In this document: positions 24,343 through 35,399 of the stretch, piece by piece
How the letters are laid out: each line of letters starts with the position of its first letter
Numbering within the stretch: position 1 is the stretch's first letter
From: Nephrocerus scutellatus
Lineage: Eukaryota > Arthropoda > Insecta > Diptera > Pipunculidae
DNA: 64,000 bases
Assembly: GCA_947095585.1 (NCBI GenBank)
Contig: OX352763.1
Span: 36,630,010 to 36,694,009, forward strand
Reading direction: 5' to 3'
Translations under genes and position numbers: made by a program
Notes under the pieces: model-generated
Told to the model about the DNA's origin: nothing
The model's input: the letters and a program-made list of their open reading frames with translations, nothing else
Database searches by the model: none

Positions 24343-24612
24343 TGGGCGCCGGCCGGGGCTCAGTGGATAAGAGCAGGGGATTCGTGGTTCGAATCCCAGT
24401 AATGCCAAAAGTATTTTTCACGTTGTCCCACCTCTCGCGAATTGGTGACAAGCGTTCCGAGAGTAATAAACTTCTCATGGAATGCTTCTCAATTCGCCGT
24501 TCGGCTCCGGCATTAAATTGTAGTTCCCCTCCATTTGTGTGCAAAAATATACATGCACAACACAAATGGTTATGAGAAGCAAGGCCTTGGACCGCAATGG
24601 TCTGTCGCGTCG
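24343..24612 (+). repeat. tRNA-derived SINE, full-length copy
   Basis: The head holds RNA polymerase III internal promoter boxes: an A-box-like 'ggggctcagtgg' (24355-24366) and a perfect B box GGTTCGAATCC (24386-24396). The body follows ('cccacctctcgcgaattggtgacaag', 'ttctcaattcgccgttcggct', 'aattgtagtt') and the 3' block 'gagaagcaaggccttgg...aatggtctgtc', then ATT repeats. Six other copies in the window share parts of this layout in the same order. The head is tRNA-like but runs into SINE body, so it is not a tRNA gene. Confidence 0.85.
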
Positions 24613-24636
24613 AATATTATTATTACTAACCAACTA

Positions 24637-25073
24637 TCTATATATATAAAAGTGAAACTTTGTATGTATGTATGTATGTCCGGTATGGACTGCCAAACCC
24701 TTAAACCGATCGCGTTCTAACTTTGGGTTTCTCATATGGGTTTTCTACCATAATAGGCACATTTTGGAAGTGGTCAGACTCCTGAGTCAAAGGGTCTCCA
24801 TAAGAATTTTTTTTATTGTTTCTACAAATTGCATGTTTTTATGAACCAATCGCGTTCAAACTTATTCTATAGTTTTCTGGGCTGGTGAGGTGGTCAGTTG
24901 GTGCGAGTTCAGTGAGTGGGGGTGGTCTGTGAGTGGGTAGTCATCTGAGGTCAGAGGTCCGTGGGCTGGAGGTCAGATGGCGGTGGGTCAGTGGGCGGGG
25001 GCCAGTGGGCTGGTGTTAACTTGGTGGGGGTCAGTAGGTTGGGGCAGCCGGGAAACGCCGGGTATTTCCGCTA
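24637..25073 (+). mobile_element. Short non-autonomous Helitron
   Basis: It starts TCTATATATATAAAAGTG after an A and ends CTAG before a T, the A^T target and TC...CTRR ends known for Helitrons. A small palindrome (CCGG GAAACG CCGG) ends 10 bases before CTAG, in the position of the Helitron terminator hairpin. The interior (437 bp in all) has ATGT microsatellite, then GT-rich 'ggtcagtgggctgg'-type degenerate repeats. No Rep/helicase sequence. It directly abuts the SINE. Confidence 0.7.
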
Positions 25074-25551
25074 GTATATAATATTCATAGTTTTTCTAAG
25101 TTGCTGGAAGTGGCTCAATACGGGTTGTAGTAATGTTGTAATGTTTGTCCTTGCGTCTTGTTTATTGTCATACGAAAGACGAATATGACATTGGCGCCGA
25201 GACTCGTATATGATGATGCTAAGTCCATCCTGATTAAATAATTAAATTAAATTAATTCTCGTTTACATTTTCGTTCACCCGTAATACTTTCTAAGTGCAG
25301 ACAATTATTGTACATTTTTCGAGCAATTAAGGGGGTTCCATTAAAAGTTCCTTCAGAAACATTTAAGTTTCGTAATAAATTCACAATAAAACTAACTCAA
25401 CTCTTACCTATATAAAAATTCTGTTGGAAACTAAAGAATTTTTTGTTCTACAATAGTTATTTACAATTTGTGTTAAAGCTGTTCCATGTATACTTATAAG
25501 TTTTGAATTGATCTCTTTAGAATGTTAGTTTTTTGGAGCAATAACAGTAAT
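25074..25551. other. Spacer
   Basis: AT-rich; no gene or repeat recognised. Confidence 0.4.
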
Positions 25552-27630
25552 TAAAAAGATGATGAAAAAGAAGAATTATTTGAATCAGTCGAACGGGAAC
25601 TCCATGCCTGTCCTTAGTATAAAGTAAAAATCATCCTGGGGCATATGAATGTTAAAATAGGTAGGGAGCCATTATTCAGGCAGTAGATTGGTACCCATAG
25701 CTTACACGAGAACACTAATGACAATGGACAACGAGTCATAGAAATGACAGCAAGCAATAGTTTGGTTGTTGCGAGTACAAAGTTTGCGCGTAAAGATATC
25801 CACAAAGCCACCTAGGTATCTCCTGATGGAGCTACTCGCAACCAGATAGACCGCCACCAAAACCCGAACCTGATGACGGCACAAACGTACCGAGTTGCCA
25901 ACGTCGACTCGGACCACTATCTTGTTGGTATGGTGCTCAGAGCGGGGATTAAATCATCACAATGAAGAGACCAGAAACCACTATGGTCAAGCGATAGGAC
26001 TCGTTCTAAATGCAGGGAGAAAAAGTCCTGGGGCTGAGATGTCAGGCATAGAAGAGAAATAGACACGCCTTAAGAATAGAACGCGGGCACGCGAAGATGA
26101 ATATAAAGAGCTCAGAAGATATGAAAAAACCATACACCGGCGAAAGTAAGCAGCCTGGGAGAAGAATCTTGTCCGTGAACTAGAACAGTAGAGAGAGCGA
26201 GGACTGCACCAAGCGCGGAAGTTCTACCAAAGAGTCCACGGTGTGACGCAATATACACCGCGTTGCACGTACTGAAAAGACAAAGAGAGTATTCTGATCG
26301 CCGATCTCAACTTTCAAAAGTTGCTAAGTGGCCAGCTAACTGTGGAATCGGAGGCTCCATCAATGACAGAAGACCATACTGTGCTGCCGCCACCAAGCAT
26401 AGACGAAGTTAGCAGACCGATAAATCGGTTCAAAAATAATAAGGCCCCGGGGTCAGATGGGATCCCAGCGGAATTGATTAAAATAAGAGTCCCCACATTA
26501 CACCAAGCAATTCATGAAATAATAGTGCAAGTATGCGAGGAAGAACCTATGCCAGAAGACTGACAAAGAGGCATCCTGTGCCCCATACATAAGAAGGGAG
26601 ATATCACAAATGCAGCAATTATCGTAGTAGACGTAGTTGAGTACCGCGTATAAGATTTTCTTCTCTATCCTTCAAGACAGGATAGCCCCTTACGCTAAAG
26701 TCATAATTGGTCTATTTCAGTGTGGCTTCATCCCAGGCAAAAACCCACCTAGGCAGGTGACGGAAAAATGTCTAGAGTTTCAAAACTCACTACACCATCT
26801 TTTTATGGACTTTAAAGCCGCCTATGATAGCATAGCCAGAGTAGAACTTTATAAAGCCATGTGAGGATTCGGCATCACAAATAAACTGTTACGAATATGT
26901 AGGTTTAACATAACTACTATTAAAAGCCAAGTAAAAATATCCGGATCACTATCAAGCCCATTCAACATCTATAACAGTCTCCGACAAAGGGATGGACTGG
27001 CTTGCGTACTCTTCAAACAGGCGTTGGAGAAAGTGATCCAAGACTCTGAAGTAACGGTGAGAGGAACAATACTCTATTCTATAAGTTCCTTCAGATACTT
27101 GGTTACGCAGACAAGATTGACATCGTTGGCAGTAACCGAAGAGCTGTACAGGAAGCTTTCATCCAGATCGAGCGGTTGGCACGAAATCTGGGGCTGCACA
27201 TTAATGAAAGCACAACAAAGTACATGGTGGCCACGTCTGCGAGTAGAAGATCCAACATTGGTCCCTCAATTCAAATAGTGAAGTGCGAATTTGGAGCAGT
27301 GCACTCCTTTAACTATCTCGCGTCAACTGTAACAGCCGATAACAGCATAGAACCAGAAATACGCGCACAGTTACTTAAAGCCAACATAGCCTACTTTAGT
27401 CTGTCAAAACTCTTCAAATCCAGGAACTTAACCATAACATCTAAGCTGCTGTTATATTAAACAATAGTCATACCAGTACTTACATATGGAACCGAGACTT
27501 GGGTGCTTAGCAGGACCCCCAGAGTTTAGGGATGCCATACTTGATGACATCGTCTGGAAATCGGGACCGGTGGAAAGATTTTTGCGGGAGGCCAGGACCG
27601 TACCCCGGTCGAAGAGCCAAATATAATAAA
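25552..27630 (+). mobile_element. RTE-like LINE copy 2
   Basis: Colinear with copy 1 from 'gatgatgaaaaagaagaatt' onward. The endonuclease is broken (GHMNVKIG near 25640, SPDGATRNQID near 25825). The linker has a deletion compared with the 42 kb copy. RT pieces are open at 26321-26563 (FKNNKAPGSDGIPAELIK) and 26637-26864 (CGFIPGKNPP, FMDFKAAYDSI). The C-terminal thumb is at 27176-27460. The connection to the 3' end is internally deleted, ending 'gagccaaatataataaat', a decayed form of the (ATG)n tail. Not functional. Confidence 0.8.
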
Positions 27631-27858
27631 TCTTTTCACCAGCGGTACGCATTAGAAATAACAAAGGCGCACAACTTCTCCATAAATTCATTCTATACTC
27701 CTGCCTCTATAAGCGCTTATCAGCTCACCCTCAAGCCTATTTTCAGATGTACTGCTAAGTTCAGAGAATCTTTTTTTGACATATGCTGTGCAAAGCATAT
27801 AGCCGAGCATTACAAGGGTGCGAACCCATTTACGCGTACGCAAATTATAAAAAAAACC
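27631..27858 (+). mobile_element. LINE-B 3'-end fragment (a)
   Basis: It matches the last ~220 bp of LINE-B: the decayed thumb end ('LTLKPIFRCTAKFRESFFD' in the plus frame at 27730-27780), then 'agccgagcattacaagggtgcgaaccc' and 'gcaaattataaaaaaa'. It abuts the RTE tail. Confidence 0.65.
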
Positions 27859-27990
27859 TCTGAATTTAAATACGATCCGCGGACATTTAAAAACAAATTC
27901 ACGTTCATCTTCTCTTGTCCCCTCCTTAACCCTATTAGAATGACCAGACATTGCATTATTAGGGTGCAAGCTCCTTAACGCGTTATATAA
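27859..27990 (+). mobile_element. LINE-B 3'-end fragment (b)
   Basis: A second LINE-B end follows directly: 'EFKYDPRTFKNKF' corresponds to the YDPQAFKTQAH end of copies 1 and 2, then 'cattattagggtgcaagctccttaacgcg'. Two 3' ends in direct order suggest either nested insertion or local duplication. Confidence 0.55.
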
Positions 27991-29639
27991 CAAAAATATA
28001 TAAACTTGCACTTGGCTAACTAATAGTTGGTATTTCAAGAAAAACTTCAGGATTTGAATTTCTCTTGAAATTGCAAATTCATACAAACAGATATCGTTAT
28101 AGTGAAAAAGGTTCCTTTACTATGAATTGGAAGCACGGTTAATTTTCTATTATTAATATATTTTATTTATACAGCCTTGAAGCAGACAAAAATTGTGAAC
28201 TTGAATGAATATAGTGTCTTCCCGTTAATTCCTTGCAAATTACAATTATAATGACGATGAAAATAGTAAAATTGAAAGTTTAAAACATTTTTAAAAATTC
28301 CCATTGTGTGTGAATAACCTTCAAAACCACAACGAAACAACAACAAACTAACCAAAACCGCACACTCAGGAACAACGACAACACAATCCAAAGGAAATTA
28401 TATCCACATGCGCATCGCTAACAGAATGATGCTCAGTTCACTTACTCGTACGAGGTAGGAATAATACTTTTATTTATTTATATTTTGCTGTTAGTAAATA
28501 AAAGCCAATGAGCCAGTCAAGCAATTTATAAGAAAATTTGTCCAAACATCAATAAATGAAAAGATTTCCGATTCGCTCTAAAACTGACCGATCTAAGATA
28601 AAAGAATTTATTTTTTGTTGCTTCACTGTTGAGATATAATATATAGAACCACATGTTCATCCTGCAGCTAACACTAATTGTTTCAAATGCATTTCAGATG
28701 AATCCTCTATCGAAATTCTAAGAATTCCACTCCTTCTGTACCCCCTAATCACTTAGGTTTGCTGCTAAGGCAAAAGATGAATCACTTACCATTTTGATGT
28801 TAATGGTGTCATAAAAGGAACTATTAAAAATCCGTATTGTTGTTGAATTGTAATCCTTAGGACTTAGGCAGGTAGGTTCGTCGCAACAGGTAGGTACACC
28901 AGAAACAAATCACGAAGAGTTCTTATCCAAATTGTTATTTTACTACCCCGACGATCACGAAAAAACAACTCAATTGGTTTGCTAGATGGTAGTTTTTGAA
29001 TTTTTCAATATAAACAAATTTACAACATCAACTTGATTCACGTATCCTTTAATACCGGTACGAATATAAATTTCTGAGTGTTTTTTTAAATAAATTTCGC
29101 AACACTGTAAAATCACAATTTAAAAAAAACTGCAAACATTCAACACTCGATTAGAATTAAAAAAAATAGTTAAGTTGCGCACAGCTAAGCTTAGCTACTA
29201 CGAGTATAAGCAAAATCACAATTGTGACAACCGACTGCTACGCATGCGTACGTACTTGCTCGCCAACTGAAAACCACGTCTTGTGCGGTGCAGGTAAACA
29301 CCATGAATGGTAGACGTGGAATGAAAACATCGAATCGCAACAGTTGCTAAGAGCTGGTAGCGATGTTCATGATGGTAAGCAATAGGAGCATCTTTCGGCA
29401 TCGGAAAAATTTAAAGAGAAGAAAACGATGATCGTGGCCATCGGAACCTTTAAAGAAAAGTAGAAAATAAAGAGAAAATGCGGCTACAAGCAAGAGATCG
29501 CAGGTATTTGCGGCCGCTTGTTGCAGTCTGCAGTTAATTGCGCAGGAAATGGATGGATACATATAATTAATTGCGGCAAGGCGGTATTCAGTTCTTAAAG
29601 ACAAAAGTATTATGATAGATACACAAGCAGTGGTATGGT
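27991..29639. other. Spacer without recognised genes
   Basis: AT-rich. A more balanced stretch at 29200-29580 has overlapping short frames with no recognised family. It could hold promoter or exon sequence of an unseen gene, but nothing shows this directly. Confidence 0.4.
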
Positions 29640-30330
29640 CATTGCTATAAGATACATTTTCTGGATCCTGCATCAAAGAAACAGAAAAGCTCTCAATTCT
29701 CGTCAACAACAAGCTTCGTTAGAACGACCACATCGCCAAAAATGCTGCGAGATGTTTAGGTTTCCTAAAACGGTGCAAAATGTACTACACTCCTTCAGAT
29801 CTACTGGCTACTATTTACAAGGCGTATATTGGCCCTAAACTTGAATACAACTGTATTGTCTGGGCAGGTGCCCCCAAGACCATATTACATCTACTAGACA
29901 GAGTCAGAACCGCGCGTTAAAACTTACTAGTGACGTACATATCGCGAAAACAATCGAATCGCTTGAGCATCGTAGGAATGTTTCCTGCCTGTCACTGTTT
30001 TATCACTTTTTTCGCAAGCGGTGTTCAAAAGAAATATCCAGATGCATCCCGCCTATTCTCCAACCGTAATACCTTTGCCTCAACTCGAACTCACGGGTCC
30101 ACCATTACGCCTATCTTCGGACGTACTAACCAATTCAGAGATTCATTCTTAGTTATGTGGAATGATTTGCCTGATTCTGTGTTTCCGAATTTTTATGATC
30201 TGCAGTCATTTAAGACACGCGTGCATAGACATCTCATCTTTTCCTCTCCCTAATTTCATAACGCCCACGCTGTGCTAAGCATTATAGGGTGCAAACCCCT
30301 TTAGCGTGTGTACCTACATTATAAAAAAAA
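29640..30330 (+). mobile_element. LINE-B copy 4, thumb and 3' end only
   Basis: Frames shift through 'RWNDHIAKNAARCLGFLKRC' (near 29715-29775), 'PSDLLATIYKAYIGPKLEYN', 'GAPKTILHLLDRV', and the open end at 29930-30253 ('FRDSFLVMWNDLPDSVFP'). The end reads 'gctaagcattatagggtgcaaacccctttagcg' plus A-rich tail. It is 5' truncated and diverged from copies 1 and 2, so probably an older insertion or a related subfamily. Confidence 0.72.
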
Positions 30331-30728
30331 ATTAAATTGAAATTAAAATCTACATATTACGTAAATTGTTTACAACACAATTACGTTATCGTTCACGTAT
30401 CAAAAATCTAATAAATCTGAGCGACAAAAAAAAAACAAAACATTTGTCTTCAAAGCAATGTTGATTGCAATGTGTTACTTAACAGTTTCGTTTTGGGGAA
30501 GCACCTAGTCCAAATTTGTACATAGCTCCACTTACTTCACTTAAAACAGAGTGTAATGATTTTGTTTTTGTTTTAATTTTTGTTTCCTAAATATTGAGTA
30601 CCGCAATGGCATATAAGTCGCATATACCATTGTAGGTTGATATAGCCAACATCACTTCCAAATACCCTTACCACATGATTTTAAATACGTTCTCTGGTCA
30701 CGTAGTGCAAATAAAATCAACGTCAACA
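30331..30728. other. Spacer
   Basis: No feature recognised. Confidence 0.4.
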
Positions 30729-30986
30729 TTATGCGTCGCGAGGTGGCCGGTGGCTCTGCGTAACAATGTTAATGTTATTGTGCTTAACTTTTCTTTTCAG
30801 TTGAACATGACTTGACTGTGTATCGCTTGGCCCTGCAATAGAATCCATTGACATGTAAATGTTGCCTTTTGCAAGCTGTGCCAAGTCGAATTGAGTCGCC
30901 CGCTCGCCCAATTCCTTAACAATCTTTTCCGCCAAATTACAACTTTCTCTCATCTCTTGGATGGCTTCTGTTGTCGTCGACTAGCG
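30729..30986 (-). CDS. Candidate terminal exon of an unidentified host gene
   Basis: The minus-strand frame begins just after an AG in a pyrimidine-containing tract ('cctatccactcgctag', exon start about 30986) and stays open to a TAA at 30729-30731. The peptide is unlike transposon debris: 'EAIQEMRESCNLAEKIVKEL' is amphipathic and helix-like, followed by 'LAQLAKGNIYMSMDSI' and a basic tail. No transposon motif is present and I do not recognise the family. The first Met at 30953 is inside the exon, so the true start would be in an upstream exon. No strong poly(A) signal was noted. A chance ORF is the main alternative. Confidence 0.3.
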
Positions 30987-31318
30987 AGTGGATAGGTTAG
31001 GGTTTGCCACTGACAATAAAAATTCCATATTTAAAAAGAAAATATTTTTTCTTAGTACCTGGCTCTAGCCTTGTACATTATGCAAATCTTAAAATACTCA
31101 AAAGAAATATTTTCGGAATAAACTCCGTTTGGCTTAGAAATCGGAACAACAATTAGGTTATTATTTAGCTTCACCATCATTTTGTTACAATCGCTTTGCA
31201 ACGATTAAACACGAAGGTACATCCCAATAGTTCCATTATCAAATTTCAGGGATACGGCGAAGCATTATGTGGCAATGTGACATACCAAAGTAAGACTATT
31301 GGTGGCTAAGATTAGTGG
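30987..31318. other. Spacer or intron
   Basis: No feature recognised. It would be the intron upstream of the candidate exon if that exon is real. Confidence 0.3.
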
Positions 31319-31930
31319 GGTACGCTTTCGGCTTTACAAACTAGATCGTAGTAAGGAAGATAGAATAAATTTTAAACGAGCTGGAAATTATTGCAATGCC
31401 ACGACCTAAAATTGAGGGGGGCACTTTCAGTTTTCCCCGCATTTTTCATTTTTTCGGGCAACTTGTCCAACTTTTCATATTTCTATAACCTTTTCTCGAC
31501 AATTAGAAACATTTTTAAAAAAAATGAGCCAAATCGGTCGAGCTATTTAGCCGTGAAAACTTAACAGACAGAGTTACTTTAACATTTATAATATTGGTAT
31601 GGATTTAAAAAAATACTAGAATGTCCTAAGGGTAGTTAAAATTGGTCCTTCGTCAAAATAATTAAAAATACAACCACGTCGTCAATTCCAAACCCCATTT
31701 ATTATGATATTCCACCTGTCAGCTCTAGGGACAAGGACGATATGTTTGCTGTCCAATTTTCAGCTAGCTGCACGCTTCCAAATTGTGCATTGCTTCTGCC
31801 AATACTTTCGTACTTGCACTGTTGTTAGAGTTGTAAGTGATCACAACACACACACACACAAATCCGCTGAGACAGATGGTATTCCCTCAATACTTCTGAA
31901 GAGGTGTTTTTCAAATCCACAAACTCAGCA
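31319..31930 (+). mobile_element. LINE-B copy 5, linker fragment with an internal insert
   Basis: 31319-31410 and 31595-31905 match the linker of LINE-B copy 1 (6055-6480): 'ttttaaa.gagc..gaaatta.tgcaatgcc', 'aatgtccta.gggtag.taaa', and 'YDIPPVSSRDKD'. Between them about 185 bp (31410-31595) is foreign, including 'ccaaatcggtcgagctatttagccgtgaaaac' and 'cagacagagtt', a style seen in short dispersed DNA repeats. A CA run sits at 31850. Non-functional. Confidence 0.6.
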
Positions 31931-32139
31931 TTAAGTGAACAAAGTACCCACATAATCTGAATTTAAAAAAGAAATTATAAAAAAATGTGCGATGAACATA
32001 AAAAGGAGATTCCGATCTGTCGAGATACTTACTATCGTACTCAATTTAATTTTGCTAAGGGAAACTTAAAAAAATAATGGCTAATAGTAAATAGCTTGCC
32101 TAACAATTTTTCCTTTCTTTTCTAAGAAACTTTCTAATA

Positions 32140-32408
32140 TACGTCTTATTGACATCGACGTTTCAGATAAACCTGTCAAGGCTGATGCATTTAATTGCTA
32201 TTTCGCAAATATAGCCAGTAGCTTAAAACCATGTCCCCTCCTAACGCCTTGTACCTCATGTACATCCATTTGTAGCTTTGATGAACTGTTGCAAAGAAAA
32301 AGTTTTGTTTATGAGCCCATAACATCTCTTGAAATATTAAAAGTTATTGGTACTGTAAAAAATTCTAAAACGCATGGTGCTGATGGTGTTTCGAATCTGT
32401 TTTTAAAG
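32140..32408 (+). mobile_element. LINE fragment (RT N-terminal side), family unassigned
   Basis: The plus frame reads 'IDIDVSDKPVKADAFNCYFA', then 'FVYEPITSLEILKVIGTVKNS' and 'KTHGADGVSNLFLK'. The 'NSKTxGxDGV' block is the RT region 1 signature. It stops abruptly at 32408, where reverse-strand RTE sequence begins. Confidence 0.6.
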
Positions 32409-33835
32409 GATCCTCTTCGCTCATGCGAGCTAGGTGTCCTGCCCACCGGAGCCTACCGAGCTTAATTCTATTCACGATTTCGATATCACATTAACGCTTG
32501 TAGGTCTCATCATTATAGAGTCTCCAGAATCGTTTTTCCTCACATAGGGGACCAACAATTCTGCGTAAGACTTTTCTCTCGAACGCGGCTTAGAGGTCAG
32601 AATGCTTCTTGCTAAGCACCCAAGCCTTGGATCCATATGTAAGTACTGATATGACCATTGTCTTGTATATCATCAGCTTGGATGTTCTGGTTAAGTTCCT
32701 GGATTTGAAGAGTCTTCACAGACTAAAGAAAGCTTAGTTAGATTTAAGCAACCGTGCGCGTATTTCTGGTTTCATGCTGCTATCGGCTGCTACAGTTGAC
32801 CCGAGATAGTTAAAGGACTGCACTACTTCAAATCCGCGCTCCACTATTTGAATGGATCTTTTACTCGCAGACGTGACCACGATGTAATTTGTTTTGTTCT
32901 CATTTATGTGCAGCCCCAGATTTCTTTCCGCCTGCTCTATCTGGATGAAAGCTTCCTGTACAGCTCTTCGGTTTCTTCCAACGATATCAATATCGTCTGC
33001 GTAATTCAGTATCTAAATGGACTTATAGAGGATTGTTCCACTCGCCGTTACGTGAGAGTCTCGGATCACTTTCTCCAACGCCAGGTTGAAGAGGACGCAG
33101 GCCAGTCCATCGCCTTGTCGGAGCCCGCTATAGATGTTGAATGGGGTTGATAGTGATCCGGATATTTTTACTTGGCTTATAACATTGGTCATAGTCAACC
33201 CAAATAGTCGTGTCAGTTTATTTTGTATGCCGAATTCTCTCATGACTTTATAAAGTTCTACCATGCTATCATCGGCGGCTTTAGAGTCTATAAAACGATA
33301 GTGCAGTGAGTTCTGAAACTCTAGACATTTTTCCATCACCCGCTTTAGGGTGTAAATCTGATTAGTTGTTGATTTTCCTGGGATGAAGTCACACTGGTAT
33401 GAACCAATGATGACTTTAGCGTATGGGGCTGCCCTGTCTTGAAGGACAGAGGAGAAAATCTTATACGCGGTATCAACAACGTTATACCACCATAATTGCT
33501 GCATTTTGTGATATCTCCCTACTTATGTAAGGGGCACAAGATGCCTCTTCGCCAGTCTTTTGGCATCGCTTCTTCCTTCGATACTTGCACTGATATTATT
33601 TCATGAATTGCTTGCTGTAATGTGGGGCCTCATATTTTTATCAGTTCAGATTAGTTCAGATGAGATCACAGCGCCTTATTATTTTTACGCCGATCTATCG
33701 CTTGCTTGTTGGCAGCAGCATAGTATGGTATTCGGTCATTGGTGGAGCGTCTGGTGCGATCCTTGCTCTCTGTACTGTTCTAGTTTACGGACGAGATTCT
33801 TCTCCCAGGCCAGGAATATATTCTTTTTGATATTC
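32409..33835 (-). mobile_element. RTE-like LINE copy 4, RT region, reverse
   Basis: The minus-strand RT is open at 33504-33013: 'YQCDFIPGKSTTNQIYTLKR', 'FIDSKAADDSM' (usual AYDS altered), 'SGLRQGDGLACVLFNLALEKV'. After 33013 the palm/thumb continues in broken frames (YADDIDIVG region at about 33000-32980, SGSxVAADS near 32790, thumb to 32440). It is truncated at both ends: near 33810-33835 at its 5' side and at 32409 at its 3' side, where the (ATG)n tail is missing. Its 5' part lies within the tandem duplication. Confidence 0.78.
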
Positions 33836-35146
33836 TGGTTTAGTTTTAATCTTATTTTGCCTTGAAGTAATTTAATCTTTAAAAAATACATTTTTTCTCT
33901 TGTAGCATCATTGAAACAAATTAATTTATTCAGTCGAATTTGCTGTTTGGATAGTATTAATTGTTTTATTAGGGTCACCCCACCAAAAACTAATACTTAA
34001 ATGTATATAAGCCATTCAACACTATTTTTAATACTTAGTATACAAAATTACAGAATGTCGTTAATATTTCTTTATTCTATAGAGACTTATAGAGGATTGT
34101 TCCACTCGCCGTTACGTGAGAGTCTCGGATCACTTTCTCCAACGCCAGGTTGAAGAGGACGCAGGCCAGTCCATCGCCTTGTCGGAGCCCGCTATAGATG
34201 TTGAATGGGGTTGATAGTGATCCGGATATTTTTACTTGGCTTATAACATTGGTCATAGTCAACCCAAATAGTCGTGTCAGTTTATTTGGTATGCCGAATT
34301 CTCTCATGACTTTATAAAGTTCTACCATGCTATCATCGGCGGCTTTAGAGTCTATAAAACGATAGTGCAGTGAGTTCTGAAACTCTAGACATTTTTCCAT
34401 CACCCGCTTTAGGGTGTAAATCTGATTAGTTGTTGATTTTCCTGGGATGAAGTCACACTGGTATGAACCAATGATGACTTTAGCGTATGGGGCTGCCCTG
34501 TCTTGAAGGACAGAGGAGAAAATCTTATACGCGGTATCAACAACGTTATACCACCATAATTGCTGCATTTTGTGATATCTCCCTACTTATGTAAGGGGCA
34601 CAAGATGCCTCTTCGCCAGTCTTTTGGCATCGCTTCTTCCTTCGATACTTGCACTGATATTATTTCATGAATTGCTTGCTGTAATGTGGGGCCTCATATT
34701 TTTATCAGTTCAGATTAGTTCAGATGAGATCACAGCGCCTTATTATTTTTACGCCGATCTATCGCTTGCTTGTTGGCAGCAGCATAGTATGGTATTCGGT
34801 CATTGGTGGAGCGTCTGGTGCGATCCTTGCTCTCTGTACTGTTCTAGTTTACGGACGAGATTCTTCTCCCAGGCCAGGAATATATTCTTTTTGATATTCT
34901 GGTTTAGTTTTAATCTTATTTTGCCTTGAAGTAATTTAATCTTTAAAAAAATACATTTTTTCTCTTGTAGCATCATTGAAACAAATTAATTTATTCAGTC
35001 GAATTTGCTGTTTGGATAGTATTAATTGTTTTATTAGGGTCACCCCACCAAAAACTAATACTTAAATGTATATAAGCCATTCAACACTATTTTTAATACT
35101 TAGTATACAAAATTACAGAATGTCGTTAATATTTCTTTATTCTATA
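33020..35146. repeat. 1.06-kb direct tandem duplication, nearly identical copies
   Basis: Unit 1 is 33020-34081 and unit 2 is 34084-35146, separated by two bases. Visible differences are one substitution (Gln versus Pro codon in the RT frame: 'ttttgtatgcc' at about 33221 against 'tttggtatgcc' at about 34285) and one extra A in the poly-A run near 34945. Each unit contains the reverse RTE RT segment plus about 250 bp of non-RTE sequence ('cattcaacactatttttaatacttagtatac'). The identity indicates a very recent event or an assembly artefact. Confidence 0.92.
34084..34900 (-). mobile_element. RTE-like RT segment inside duplication unit 2
   Basis: A second, nearly identical copy of the RT piece (open frame 34568-34077), with Pro where unit 1 has Gln after 'FGI'. 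It exists because of the tandem duplication, not as a separate retrotransposition, since the non-RTE flank is duplicated with it. Confidence 0.85.
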
Positions 35147-35243
35147 CTATGCCAAACTTGATGACATAGCTCTAAATCGGGACCGGTGGAGAGACTTTTT
35201 GCGGGAGGCCCCGGTTGTACAGCCAAATATTATGATGATACCT
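35147..35243 (+). mobile_element. RTE 3' tail, forward
   Basis: It reads 'gccaaacttgatgacat', 'aaatcgggaccggtggagagactttttgcgggaggcc' and ends 'gccaaatattatgatgata'. This is the 3' terminus seen at 3090-3190 and 27530-27630. It is in opposite orientation to the duplicated RT segments next to it. Confidence 0.75.
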
Positions 35244-35399
35244 AAAGTAACTATGAATTTATATTTAAATGAATTTATAAGAAAATGAAGAAATAATAAA
35301 GAATCTTAATCTAAAATCTGGTATTGTCATTACGTTAACTTTTCCATTTATTCTATTCTTCTGGACTTTTCCCTTCCACTTCCAGCCTGTAACTAAAAA

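Noticed and set aside
24343..24400. tRNA gene suggested by perfect B box
   Set aside because: The tRNA-like head cannot be folded to a full cloverleaf by eye and runs into a repeated SINE body with other copies in the window.
32848..33150. 100-codon plus-strand frame
   Set aside because: Antisense of the reverse RTE RT segment.
33560..33865. 101-codon plus-strand frame repeated at 34624-34929
   Set aside because: Antisense of RTE linker sequence; its repetition is due to the tandem duplication, not to a gene family.
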